Assembly (NCBI GenBank): GCA_947652115.1
Contig: OX393565.1
Span: 7,306,240-7,370,239, forward strand
DNA from: Blastomussa wellsi
Lineage: Eukaryota; Cnidaria; Anthozoa; Scleractinia; Plerogyridae
Reading direction: 5' to 3'
Length of the DNA: 64,000 nucleotides
The position numbers were made by a program, and so were the translations under genes. The notes beneath the pieces are model-generated. The model saw only the letters and a program-made list of their open reading frames with translations. It was not told where the DNA came from and ran no database searches. This document shows, piece by piece, positions 22,970 through 34,321 of this stretch. Numbering within the stretch: the first letter of the stretch is position 1; every line of letters begins with the position of its first letter.

Positions 22970-23120
22970 TTCATATTTGAAATGTGGGTGTAGATGAAAG
23001 TAAGAAGTGATTATCGTAGTGAATCTCCAATTTAAGCAATTGTAATGAAGAACTGAAAAAAATTAGGGCGTCAACGGGATTCGAACTCGCGACCTCCGCG
23101 ATACCCGTGCGATGCCACAC
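22970..23120 (-). repeat. tRNA-derived SINE
   Basis: On the minus strand the head reads GGCATCGCACGGGTATCGCG followed by GAGGTCGCGAGTTCGAATCC, containing a B box GTTCGAATCC. The body phrase CAATTGCTTAAATTGGAGA follows. The A-box half is missing. It belongs to the same family as the copies near 12.4-12.6 kb. Confidence 0.7.
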
Positions 23121-23925
23121 ATGGAATTAGATTGTCAATGTACGGAGTGACCTGCCCCTGAATACGTGCTTCTTCGATCCTTGTAATCTAACAAAACAAA
23201 TCTCGTTGTAATTCATTCAGTATGTAAGTAAGTAGGTCAGTAGCTAAATAAATGTGTTTATTACAATTTGCTCAGAATGCAGATTTGTGCCATTTCTCTA
23301 TATCATTAAAAATCATGACCTTGACGTTTTTGAATGAGGATGTCAAGGATAGGGATGATGAACTCGTAAATTGTTTAAGATTTGTTTCTTAGTTTTCACT
23401 CCGGTTTCCGGTTTGATTATAAGAAGATATCTCAAACACCCGAGGATGATTTTCCAAAGCCCTCGGAAGTTTCGTCAATTTTGCTCGATGCGTGTCTCAT
23501 TTCCAGCGTTATTTAAAAATGCAATGAAAGAGTCTACCACCATTTACAATTCACAAAATACCTTACTTCTGCAAATCGCTTTCCACATGCTTACTTGTGC
23601 TGGTCAAATCACTTTGAATCGTGTATAGCAAGGTATAAAAACTCAAAGTTTGGATGAAGGTGTTCATCACTAAAAGTAGCTCATAGCTTCAAGGCGTTTC
23701 TGAAAGCGGTGAAAACCCAACATGCATTATAGCTAAAGGTTGGTTGGTTATGCCTGATTTGTGTTGAATAGAATTAAGTTCAACCAGCCGAGTCGAGCTC
23801 TGTATCGATTAACGAACCCGTAGTACGACTCATAAAATAAAGAAATATTACAAATTCTAACGAGGTTATGCAAAAAAAAATTATCAATAGAGTACCTAGA
23901 ATTTGAGTTCGGAGCAACATTTTAG
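23121..23925. other. No gene seen
   Basis: Short open frames occur here, but none shows family motifs or splice-site support. Confidence 0.45.
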
Positions 23926-24662
23926 CAGCAATAATTTTTTTAATTAATTTTTTATTTTTTATTATTCTTACATAATGACAGCACTTAACCAAAAAAAAAA
24001 CAAAAACAAAGAAAGGTGACAATTACGAAAATTTCATCACATACAATACACTACACCTACAATTTCCACTAACTTACACCTTACAACGCTAACGAAACTA
24101 ACAAAATCAAACAATATTAAAAAACTAGAAAAAGAACAAAAGATACAATGACAATTAAATTAACGATACTAACAAAACCTTCACATTTGCATACACCCTA
24201 ATTGCACATACGAATATAACATAATTTTAAGCAAAGAGATTACATTGACCGCAGAGGTATCAGGAAATAAGTAGGTAAGAAATTATTTGATTCAAGTGTT
24301 GGTAAACTAATCAGTCAGGGAGTTCAGTAGTTTTTCCCATTTGTCGTAGTGTGCAGTCAGTTTATTACTCCTCCTCGCTATAAAAAGCTCAATACTAAAA
24401 ACACGTTTTAACCTGGCGCTAAATCCACAAAACGATGGGACATTTCCGATACATTTTCTTTGGTAGAGATAATATTTACCAAGTAGTATAATATGGTTGG
24501 TCACAGAGAAGTCGTCTTCTATATCAAATTTCCCAAAAATCACTTCAGTCACAATAAAAGTTTCTATTTGCATATTATTATCTTTAAGCCAGGAAATAAC
24601 ATGTTTCCAAAAGTCAGAAGAAAACTTACAAAAGAAGAGTAAATGCTCTAGTATGAAGTGTG
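23926..24662 (-). mobile_element. LINE 3' end, L1/Tx1-like
   Basis: On the minus strand, from about 24655 to 24307, the phrases LLFFCKFSSDFWKHVISWLK, ILLGKYYLYQRKCI and ARRSNKLTAHYDKW give the C-terminal pattern of L1-like LINE proteins (FW..V..WL, then LL.K.Y.Y..K, then NK...KW). It is followed by an AT-rich 3' untranslated region ending in an A-rich tail at about 23926-23960. It is 5'-truncated. Confidence 0.7.
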
Positions 24663-24689
24663 ATTACCGCCAAAATTAGTACTTGGTAT

Positions 24690-24965
24690 TTTGCTATTTG
24701 AACCTGTAGTTTTGTAATTGAGTTTTGATATCTTGCTTTTGCAAACTGTTCTTTTTCTATTGAGTTCTGGTATCTTGCTATTGGGACCTGATCTTTTCAA
24801 TTGTGTTCTTGCATTCTGACATTTTGCCATTGGAACATTACACCTGCACTTTTGTCATTTTGTTCTGAAATCTTGCTATTGAAAATCGCTTTTTTGTTAT
24901 TGCGTTGTGACATTCTGCTATTGGAACATTACGACCTGCACTTTTGTTATTGCGTTATTCTAGTT
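24690..24965. repeat. Degenerate tandem repeat
   Basis: Words such as TCTTGCTATTG, CTATTGGAACATTAC, CCTGCACTTTTGTTATTG and TTGCGTT recur in order with a spacing of roughly 25-55 bases. It looks like an old minisatellite next to the LINE 5' break. Confidence 0.5.
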
Positions 24966-25834
24966 TGATGGTGTTCATTTCATTTTGGTGTTTTGACAAG
25001 GTAACATGCAGTTCGGCATGGCACTCAGTAAGGCGTTTTGGACACAATAATTTATTTCTGGAGTCCAAGATGGTGGACAAGCAGGCAATGATAAGACGTC
25101 TTCTAAATAACTCGCTCGTTGCTATCATAAGGGAATTAGCTTCAGAAATACTTGATTCGGACAGAATCGCAATGAGGTTAGCAAGAAGTTGAAAAGCTTA
25201 TCACGGCTCCCGCTGTCTCGTAATGTGACAAGTCTGTGACCTTCAGAGGGTATGTCTTTTAGAGATTTACCTTTCCTGTAAGAAAGGAAAGGTGGTTCCC
25301 TGCATCTTTCTCTCAGCAGTGGTTGATTCTCTATTATGTTATGTGAAAAAGTGACAGGCCAAACACGACTTCTGTTTGTCGATTTTAGCCTTCACTAATT
25401 TAAATATGCTTTTGGAGGTTTTTTGCTTTCCCTTTATCGCTGTAGCGACCGCCTTTCGGTGTGAAAGGAGTGCGAGAGCACAGAACTACGACCCATGAGT
25501 CTGACAATCCAAACTGGAATTACAAGCTGTATAACAAAGGTAACGGCTCCAGAAACGGCTGTCAAAGAGTGTGATGAACTATGGCGAAAATGGGGCTTCG
25601 GGTGAAACTAGAGACACTATAAGGCGAAAGGATAGGCTTCGCGTGAAGCTAAAAAACGGTAGCGTTGTTGTGACGTTTTTGCTAGAGCTAGGATTTCTCC
25701 AAAATGGTCCCATATATGAACTGAGGCATGACCGGCTGGGTCACGCACTACGACTGAACGACTGAGAAGGCGTTGCATGGCTCCCCTCATTGGGGGAGTG
25801 GGGTAGTCATGTTCCCCGTCCGAGTTTTTCTAAA
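24966..25834. other. No gene recognised
   Basis: A few short frames are open, but none has a recognisable motif. There is a small inverted repeat ACCTTTCCTGTAAGAAAGGAAAGGT near 25269-25293 (given here as its two halves ACCTTTCCT and AGGAAAGGT). Otherwise featureless. Confidence 0.4.
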
Positions 25835-27740
25835 GGTTACCATGTCGCATTCGGAATTACGTTCAGTAACAGTGATGTCGATGTCATAATTTCTTTCATA
25901 AGTTATTTGTCGACGAAATGTATTAGCCTGTTAATAGGCTACCTAGAGGGATACAGGGTGAAAAAAGACAGCAAGCAGAGCGAGCCGAATCTGCTTGCCG
26001 AGATCGGAAAAGCCGTCCGCATTGAACAAGACCGCGTTGGACTTCGCCCAGCAAAGTTGCCATTAGGGAGGCAGTTCGAGGTCTACACACCTTGTTATCT
26101 TATTTACTTGTCAATCAAGGGGCAATGCGGCGCCGACGGAACAAGCGACGAGCTGCTCCGACGCTTTTTTCGTTTCAATAGAAGGCAGAAAACGAACAAC
26201 CTACTGGACTGGAATTGTATAAGGATTATAAACAAAATTCAATGTGCTTTAAAAATTCGAAATGTGAACACATATGCTTACAAAATATTTAGCATATCTA
26301 ATGGGTTAGCGATACACGCTATACACGTATGTTATTAGTTGCCAAGTACAATTTATACTCAAACACAAAGAATGTTGACTCAAGTTTAGTATTCCACACT
26401 AAGGAACGTTTTGTCCAAACTCAGAGCTTGTGAAGGAGACTCTAAGAACTATGCAGATAAGATAATTTCTGTCTATTACCATGATTGAACAGGGGTGAAC
26501 TCGCGCCGGTACGAACGTCGCCCCGGTGCTCCCCGGTATCATGTCAACACCCCCTTACAAAACTAATTGCAAGTTCACTTGTCCCTACCTGACTTATCTG
26601 GTTTGTATGATTCGTTTCGTTTTTCGTTTTTTTTTTTCGTTTTCTACTACACCCTTTTTAATATAAGGACGTCGAGACTGAAATTAGCCAAAATTTTAAG
26701 AAGGCCCCCTAAGAACGTATTAAGAGGAAATGCACAAAGCACAGAAATGCACAGAGAAACACACATTAATTGATCACGATTTTATCACAGCCGAAACAGA
26801 GGCCCACCTCTAAATTTCAATACGAATTTTTGATGTGTGGCCATTCGTCAATCGGCCTCATTTTATGGCCACAAAGTGTTCTTTCACTACGAAATATAAA
26901 AATTGGTTTGGGTTTTCAAAGGGGCGCTTTACAAAGTGCCTTCCAATTCTGAGTACTTTAACTAAAATTGGATTCTAATTAGCATATCGCTATTTAATTT
27001 AATAGCGTTCTTAAGACATTGACATATATAAACTTTTCTACTGCAGTCAAAGCGTTTACTTACTATTTTAATGTTGTCCAGAAATTACTCATCTGGTGCT
27101 GTGGTGAATGTTGTGAAAGCGGCCGTTGAAAGCTAGCGGGTGGAAAGGACGCGTGTCGTATAAATTAATAATAATAATGATATTTGATACTTTTTTTGCG
27201 CTTTTTCTATAAAAATATTCAAAAGCGAAATTTAGAGCCTGACCTCACAGGGGGAGGGGCAGGGGGGCTTTAGCTGCCCACTTTTTGGCAGTAAAAATGA
27301 TAATAACAAAGAGTAAAAAAAAAATCAAGAAAGTCATAACCGAAAAAGTAAAATAATAAACAAAATTACTGAAAACATAACACATTTTAGTTAAAATTAA
27401 AGACCTTTCTACACCAGAGCGAAATTTATTATATTATCATGTTACGTAAACTTATAATAGAAAATTTAACAACAAGTGCATCTGAATAACACTCGTTTTC
27501 TACCGGGCGAAAATTGAAAACATTGCTTCTGTCTAAATGACCCTGGAAAGGTTAAGAAACCTTGCAATATTAAACAGCCATTAGGACAGAATAAAAAAGC
27601 TCTGTCTACTTGACATCGCGAATGAATTTAGCGAGAGGAACAGTGACAGGCAAAGAAAATTCGGGATTTTTAAAGATTCAGACTAGCCGTTCTTGAGGAA
27701 AGTTGTTTACTTAACTATTGCACTGTGATCTGTTAGGTAG
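25835..27740. repeat. Tandem segmental duplication, unit A
   Basis: This unit is repeated in the same orientation at 28066-30404 with high similarity. Shared landmarks: GATACAGGGTGAAAAAAGA (25950/28222), CGTTTCAATAGAAGGCAGAA (26170/28438), TGATGTGTGGCCATTCGTCA (26831/29609) and GAAAGCTAGCGGGTGGAAA (27127/29914). An open frame of 182 codons covers 25790-26338 (plus), but unit B has indels and stops in the same stretch, so I do not call it a gene. Confidence 0.8.
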
Positions 27741-28065
27741 GGTGTCCAGAATGAGAATGAAACTGGGAGATGGTTTTCCATCCAAGAACATAATGCACGC
27801 TTGAGGTCATGGAAAGTTTTTAATGGATGTCCATGTTCTATATCACTTGTACCCACTCCGTAGTCCCTATTCCGTAGTCCAAGTCCTTGTTTTCTTCGTC
27901 ATACCGAAAATTTGATGCCACATGAAATTTTATAAAGCATAACATTTGATGCGGCATTAAATTTGACGAAACATAAAATTTGATACAGCGTTCTGTTAGG
28001 GGGTGGGGGGGTGGGGGCGTATTGATGTTCCCCTTCTTAATTTCAAAACTTTTTATGTCGTAATT
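27741..28065. other. Spacer between duplicated units
   Basis: It holds a TTTGATGCCACATGAAATTT / CATAACATTTGATGCGGCAT type short repeat and a poly-G stretch near 28000. No gene. Confidence 0.4.
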
Positions 28066-30404
28066 TCGAAAGGTTACCGTGTCGCTGTCTGTAACAGTGA
28101 TGTCGATGTCGTAATTTTGGAAATGTGAAATGTCTCTTTCGGAGGATGTTCAATAACAGATGCTTTTTCATAAGTTATTTGTGGGCGAAATGCATTAGCC
28201 TTTGAATAGGCTAGCTAAAGGGATACAGGGTGAAAAAAGATAGCAAGCAGAGCGAGCCGAATCTGCTCGCCGAGATCGGAAAAGCCGTCCCCATTTAATA
28301 AGACCGCGTTGGACTTCGCCCGGCAAAGTTGCCATTAGGGAGGCAGTTCGTAGTCTACACACCTTGTTATCTTATTTATTTGTCAATCAAGGGGCAATGC
28401 GGCGCCGAACAAGCGACGACCTGCTCCGACGCTTTTTTCGTTTCAATAGAAGGCAGAAAACGAACAACCTACTGGACTGGAATTATATAAGCATTATAAA
28501 CAAAATTCAATGTGCTTTAAAAATTCGAAATGTCAACACATATGCTAACAACATATTTAGCATATCTAATTGGTTAGCGATACACGCTATACACGAACGT
28601 TATTAGTTGCCAGGTACAATTTATACTAAAACACAAAGAATGTTGACTGAATGTTGTTATTATTGCTTACAAAGCAGACAAGTTTACAACACTAGCATTA
28701 CGGAAAACACTAATGTTACGCTAACAATACTACATTACTTACAATAGTTACGCTTAACTTACAATACAAATTTTACTCGCATGTTGACTCAAATGTAATG
28801 TTCCACAATAATGCGCGTTTTGTCCAAAATCAGAGCTTGTGGAGGAGACTCTAGAACTATGCATATAAGATAAGGAAGGGTTTAGTTTTTTATAGTCAGC
28901 TTGTCGTCATCTAAAGTAATGTAAATCGGCCCCGTTCGCTCTCCCTGCATATTCCTTTCGCTTCTATTTCTGTCTATTACCATGATTGAACCGGGGTGAA
29001 CTCGCGCCGGTGCGAAAGTCGCCCCGGTGCTCCCCGGTATCATGTCAACACTCCCTTAGAAACCAATTGCAAGTTTACTTGTCCCAACCTGACTTACCTG
29101 GTTTGTATGATTCGTTTCGTTTTTCGTTTTTTTCGTTTTCTACTACACCCTTTTTAATATAAGAACGTCGAGACTGAAATTAGCAAAAATTTTAAGAACG
29201 TATTAAGAGGAAATGCACAAATTTTTCGATCAATGTTTGGCCACGGCCAAAATTTGACCTACCTTAATTTCAAGTTTGTAGAGAGATATTAGAAACTTTA
29301 AAATGGTTTCTTTTCAAAATACGACCGAATTTCGGAAATATTTGAAAAACTCGATTTGTCGCTTCGCCCTCGCCAAAAATAGCACAGTAAATTAGCAAAA
29401 AATAGTATTCGCAAAAATCGCCAAGCACTGTTGGTAGAAGTTACATAATCGAAAATTAAAAGCGAACGTTAAAAGAAGCATTAAGCACTTTTTTGACAAA
29501 TCGTTTTGAGTTCTAGATTATACTTCTCCCAGAGAAACACACATTAATTGATCACGATTTTGTCACAGCCGAAACAGAGGCCCACCTCTAAATTTCAATA
29601 CGAATTTTTGATGTGTGGCCATTCGTCAATCGGGCTCATTTTATGACCACGATGTGTCCAAATGTTCTTTCACTACGAAATATAAAAATTGGTTTGGGTT
29701 TTCAAAGGGGCGCTTTACAAAGTGCCTTCGAATTCTGAGTACTTTAACTAAAATTAGATCCTAATTAGCATATCGCTATTTAATTTAATAGCGTTCTTAA
29801 GACATTGACATATATAAACTTTTCTACTGCAGTCAAAACGTTTACTTACTATTTTAATGTTGTCCAGCAATTACTCATCTGGTGCCGTGGTGAATGTTGT
29901 GAAAGCGGCCGGTGAAAGCTAGCGGGTGGAAACGACGCGTGTCGTATAGTAGTTAGTAGTTAGACCATTAGGTTCCTCGTGGAACAAAGGGCGGAACGCG
30001 TGTCGTATAAATTAATAATAATAATGATATTTAATACTTTTTTTGCGCTTTTTCTATAAAAATATTCAAAAGCGAAATTTAGAGCCTGACCTTGCAGGGG
30101 GAGGGGCAGGGGGGCTTTAGCTGCCCACTTTTTGGCAGTAAAAATGATAATAACAAAGAGTAAAAAAAATCAAGAAAGTCATAACCGAAAAAGTAAAATA
30201 AAAAATAAAATTACTGAAAACATAACACATTTTATTTAAAAAAATTTATTATATTATCATGTTACGTAGACTTATAATAGAAAATTTAACAATAAGTGCA
30301 TCTGAATAACACTCGTTTTCTACCGGGCGAACATTGAAAACATGGCTTCGGTCTAAATGACCCTGGAAAGGTTAAGTAACCTTACAATGTTAAACAGCGA
30401 TAAA
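28066..30404. repeat. Tandem segmental duplication, unit B
   Basis: Direct copy of unit A. It has extra insertions at about 28637-28785 (flanked on both sides by ATGTTGACT), at about 29219-29530, and a small duplication around ACGCGTGTCGTATA near 29935-30010. After the 509-bp element at 30405-30913, unit homology resumes with AGCTCTGTCTACTTGACATC and is last recognised at about 31725-31750 (CTTAGGTAGGGTG). Confidence 0.8.
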
Positions 30405-30913
30405 GAGGGTCTCAATGGGATTGACCGTAAACCGCCAAATGGCCAAACACGTCAAATAAGGTAGCCAATGTTAGCCGTCAGATGTCTCAGATTTCCTTAA
30501 TAAAGAACGAAACGATTGTCTTAAATGAGGTGAAGATCGGCTGTTTATAACAAAAAGTTTCAATATATCAAAAAATACGTCCAGCGATAGCAAAGGTGTT
30601 GTAATTACGCTAATTAAACAAATAGCTGAAGACCAAAAACCTAATTTGTAACGAACAAATTATAAGATTAACTGGATTATTAAAATATGCATGGGAAAAA
30701 TTGTAATCTTTCATGAAAAATTACAGCCAAATTCGCGCTTTAATTTCGTTTCATAAACGACATTCCAAAAAGTTAACCGCCACCGTCAAATGACCTAAAA
30801 TTTAACCGCCACCGTCAGATGGCCTAAAATTTAACCGTCAACCGTCAAAACGGCTTATTTTTAACCATCAACCGTCAAATTAACCCCCCCCCCCCCGTCC
30901 CGTTAAGACCCTC
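30405..30913. mobile_element. TIR element inserted in unit B, 509 bp
   Basis: GAGGGTCTCAATGGGA at 30405-30420 is matched by TCCCGTTAAGACCCTC at 30898-30913 (14 of 16 positions in inverted orientation). The element is absent from the equivalent position in unit A, which gives an independent empty site. GATAAA on the left and CATAAA on the right look like a 6-bp or slightly longer target duplication with one change. The right part carries repeated TTAACCGCCACCGTCA phrases and a poly-C run. Confidence 0.8.
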
Positions 30914-31168
30914 CATAAAGACCGAACAGGAAAGCTCTGTCTACTTGACATCGCCAATGAACTTGCCGAGAGGAACAGTAACATGCAAAGAAATTTTCGT
31001 TTATTATTATACTATCGGTTTGTGGTCTTGCCTTGTGACGCACTAAGTCTAGCAAACTATCAACTGTCAGCCGGCACATGCAGCGACTTGAAAGGATGGA
31101 AACTGAATGCGAAAGACAAACAGCTTGTATGCTTTGCATACAACTCAGGTGGGAAAAGATCGGCTCCT

Positions 31169-31305
31169 CGGTGTAAGAACCTGTTAAACTCACCAGTGAC
31201 GTAAAAAAAAAAAGAACGAACAAGACAACAAAGAACCTAAAAACAATACAGAACACAGAAACAATAGCTCAAAAACAAAGAAAAAAGTTACAGGTTCTTA
31301 CACCG
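31169..31305. repeat. Inverted repeat around an A-rich core
   Basis: CGGTGTAAGAACCTGT (31169-31184) and ACAGGTTCTTACACCG (31290-31305) are perfect inverted repeats enclosing about 105 bases of A-rich DNA. It may be a very short TIR element. Confidence 0.65.
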
Positions 31306-31756
31306 AAGTAAACCCAAAAAGTCTCTTCTAGCGAGGCTGGAATTAAATCCCGGTTGAGCCAACATAATGCTTTGATCAGGGACAACAAGTTGTTCCTTAG
31401 TTCTGGAAACGTTGAAGATCGGTGGCGAGTACCTTATTCTTTTAGAATTCTGAGAATTCAAGGTTGACAGCTTTTTACAAAATAGGCCCCGCGGAGTAAA
31501 GTGTAAGTTTTCGTGCAAATCTATTTACATTCCAATGCATCCCCGGGTAGTTCATGACATGTGCTGAAAGATTATTGCCACTTAAATTACAAGGCGGCGG
31601 AATGGAGGCTTGAACCCTTTGTCTACAGGCTCCACCGTCCACTAACCACCCCGACCCACCCCCCGGAGCCTGTTCACAGGCTAATTTATATGTGCATAAT
31701 CCAGCGACCATTTGGAATAAGGTGTATGATCTCTTAGGTAGGGTGACTAGAAAGCT

Positions 31757-32385
31757 ATGACTCAGAAAACGACAACCCATGCCAGAAAACGACGACCGAG
31801 AAAACCACGACCGAGACAACGACGACCTAGAAAACGACGACCTGGAAAACTACGACGTAGAAAACGACGACCTAGAAAACGACTACCGAGAAAACTACGA
31901 CCGAGAAAACTACGACCTAGAAAACGACGCCCGAGAAAACTACGACCTAGAAAACTACGACCTAGAAAACGACGACCTAGAAAACTACGACCGAGAAAAC
32001 GACGCCTAGAAGACTAAGAGCTAGAAAATGACGACCTACAAAACTACGACCTAGAAAACTAAGAGCTAGAAAACGACGTCCTACAAAACTACAACCTAGA
32101 AAACGACGACTGAGAAAACGACGACCTAGAAAACGACGACCGAGAAAACGACAACGTAGAAAACGACGACTTTGAAAACAACGACCTACAAAACTGCGAC
32201 CTAGAAAACGACGACCGAGAAAACGACGACCTAGAAAACGACGACCGAGAAAACGACAACGTAGAAAACGACGACTTTGAAAACAACGACCTACAAAACT
32301 GCGACCTAGAAAACGACGACCGAGAAAACGACGACCGAGTAAACGACCACCTAGAAAACGACGACCTACAAAACTTCGCCCTCTA
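31757..32385. repeat. 15-bp minisatellite, about 42 copies
   Basis: The unit is close to GAAAACGACGACCTA (15 bases), with variants CCGA, CGTA, CTTT and CTAC in the last positions. A higher-order block of about 105 bases is repeated between roughly 32125 and 32335. Because the unit is a multiple of three, long frames stay open on both strands and would give Arg/Lys/Pro-rich or Phe/Leu/Gly/Arg-rich peptides. I regard these as by-products, not genes. Confidence 0.9.
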
Positions 32386-32407
32386 TTCATTTGTAAATTT
32401 ATTTAGC

Positions 32408-33868
32408 CATTTGTAGGTTTATTGAGCCTGGTTAAGTTAAAATGGATCCCTGGAGGAATTGTGTTAGACTAGCCCAGAATCGTCTTGAATGGTGTGACTT
32501 TGTGGATGCCCTATGTTCCTCATTGGAGCTACAGGGCTAAGTAGTAAGTAACTGTAAGTAAATTGGAATAGGGATTACGTGGCGACTGTCAGCCCAGGCG
32601 GACTGAAAATGTAAGTGTCTTGCCTGTCAATAAATAAGCTAGTAGACATGGTCCTACATCACGAAACTGTGATAACAATTTTTTGACTGTCTTGTTACGT
32701 TTTCGGCCTGGGCAAGAACTCTTTGAAAACTTGGGGGAAATTAGCTGCTGCGGGAAGATCGGGATCTGTTACAGGAAAGCCAGTTATCTTCAGAGACATC
32801 AACAACAGGCAGGGCTTGGGTCCAGCAGTAGCGTTTTAATTAATCCAAGAACACAACCAAATAATACTTTACAAGCCACGTCTATTTAAGCCGAAAATAC
32901 GATTCTAAGCGATTAAGTAAAGTTATTGAAAAGTCTGAAGTAAACATTATCTTTTAAAAGAGTAATCACTTTTAAAACAATGCAGGTGGAGTAACAGTTT
33001 TTACAAGAGACTTACCCAGGTTAAAATTACAGTTCAGTGCTTATTACAGTTATGATCTGACAAACGGTTTACGGTTAAGAAAACAACTGGGGCTTGTTAC
33101 GGTCAATGAACTGGAACATTAACCTTTAACGGGGACAAAAAAACTCAACCAAATAAATTCTCTGTTGGATTTTCGATATATTTTTAACAGCGAAAGTCAA
33201 CAAGCAAAATGAAAGTTAATCTTCATATTTTCTCTTCTCACAAAACAACCTGCTATTGAAGTGTATACATAAGTCTATACAAGGGATTTACTGGGGAATT
33301 ATTGTAATGATAATTTATTCAACAGGCGCTCTGATTGGTTGATCAGACAGGACAAGAGGGTTTATTCGAGATAACGTTACGGCATTAAACGGGTGCAACG
33401 GTGTACCAGCGAGTCTCGGGGGAAGTGGAAAGTGGTTGAACACTGCTCCTAAACTCCACATCTTGTGTGTAAAGTAATACGCAGCGAACTTTGATTATTT
33501 GTTTACATTATATGAAACAACAGTGCCTGACAGCTGGTAAGTGGACTGTTGTTTGAAGTTTTATTTTGTTTTTGTCGTTAACTGGAATATAATAGTAAAA
33601 TTTATTTCCCAGGTTTATACTCTGGTTTTTTTAAACTTTGACAGAAAACGTTCTATACCATGAAAATAATGCAAAAATTGGGAGATTGTTTTCTGAGTGG
33701 GAAACCGATCGAACTCGATTTCTCTCGAAATTCGCATTAAGTCACGCTATAAAATCCCACGAAGAAGTAGAAATGCCCAAATTACTTCAGCAGATATATG
33801 ACCATTTTTGAGAATGACCCGTAAAACTTTTCGCTCTGATTTTACCCTGCACAGGATCAAACATGCAG
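32408..33868. repeat. Segmental duplication, copy 1 (with LINE 3' end)
   Basis: It matches 37362-38745 in direct orientation. It starts with TAGGTTTATT and AAAATGGATCCCTG, contains a LINE C-terminus at about 32464-32540 (VRLAQNRLEWCDFVDALCSS then LELQG and stop), has an extra insertion at about 32670-33240, and continues through CGCTCTGATTGGTTGATCA and GTGCCTGACAGCTGGTAAGT to GCACAGGAT. It carries donor-like CAGCTG|GTAAGT near 33538. Confidence 0.75.
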
Positions 33869-34321
33869 TTATGGTAAAAATCCAAATGGAAAAGATAAGG
33901 ATATAAATATCTAACATGTTTCAAAAGGCTATCCTTATTAGAAAACAGTTCATTTGTTGGCTTCAAACTAGAGCTTTAAGTGTAATCTAAGTGCAGTTGG
34001 CGTCCGCCTTGAGTTTGTAGGGGAAAACTTACTGACTTGAACTTTACTTAGGGACCATGGAAACATTGGTAGATGCCGAAGTGCGCTGCCAAGTATGGTC
34101 CATACCACACTTGAAACACACTTGACCAATGAAACGTGCAACGTGCCACAATTTTGATAGACCGATAGATGAAAGGACGAGAGATGATTGACAGCTTGTG
34201 CTTCAAGTAATACACTTTTGTCACTAGGTTTGAAGCCAAATTCTTTGAAGCAGGACCTGAGTTTTTCAAGTGCTTCTTAAAAAGTAACTGAGGTGTGAAG
34301 CCAACAATTCTCAGTCATGAA
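33869..34321. other. 3' flank of the IFI27-like gene
   Basis: No separate gene is seen. The minus-strand IFI27-like transcript must end in here, but I could not pinpoint its polyadenylation signal. Confidence 0.45.

Noticed and set aside
25790..26338. A 182-codon protein gene
   Set aside because: No motif is recognised, and the duplicate at 28066-28606 has indels and stops in the same region, showing no protein constraint.
31757..32385. A CRISPR-like array
   Set aside because: Units are contiguous with no spacers, and the setting is a eukaryotic nuclear genome.
31757..32390. Long Arg/Lys-rich frame on the plus strand and Phe/Gly/Arg-rich frames on the minus strand
   Set aside because: They are by-products of a 15-bp tandem repeat whose length is a multiple of three; no start context, splice sites or family motifs.
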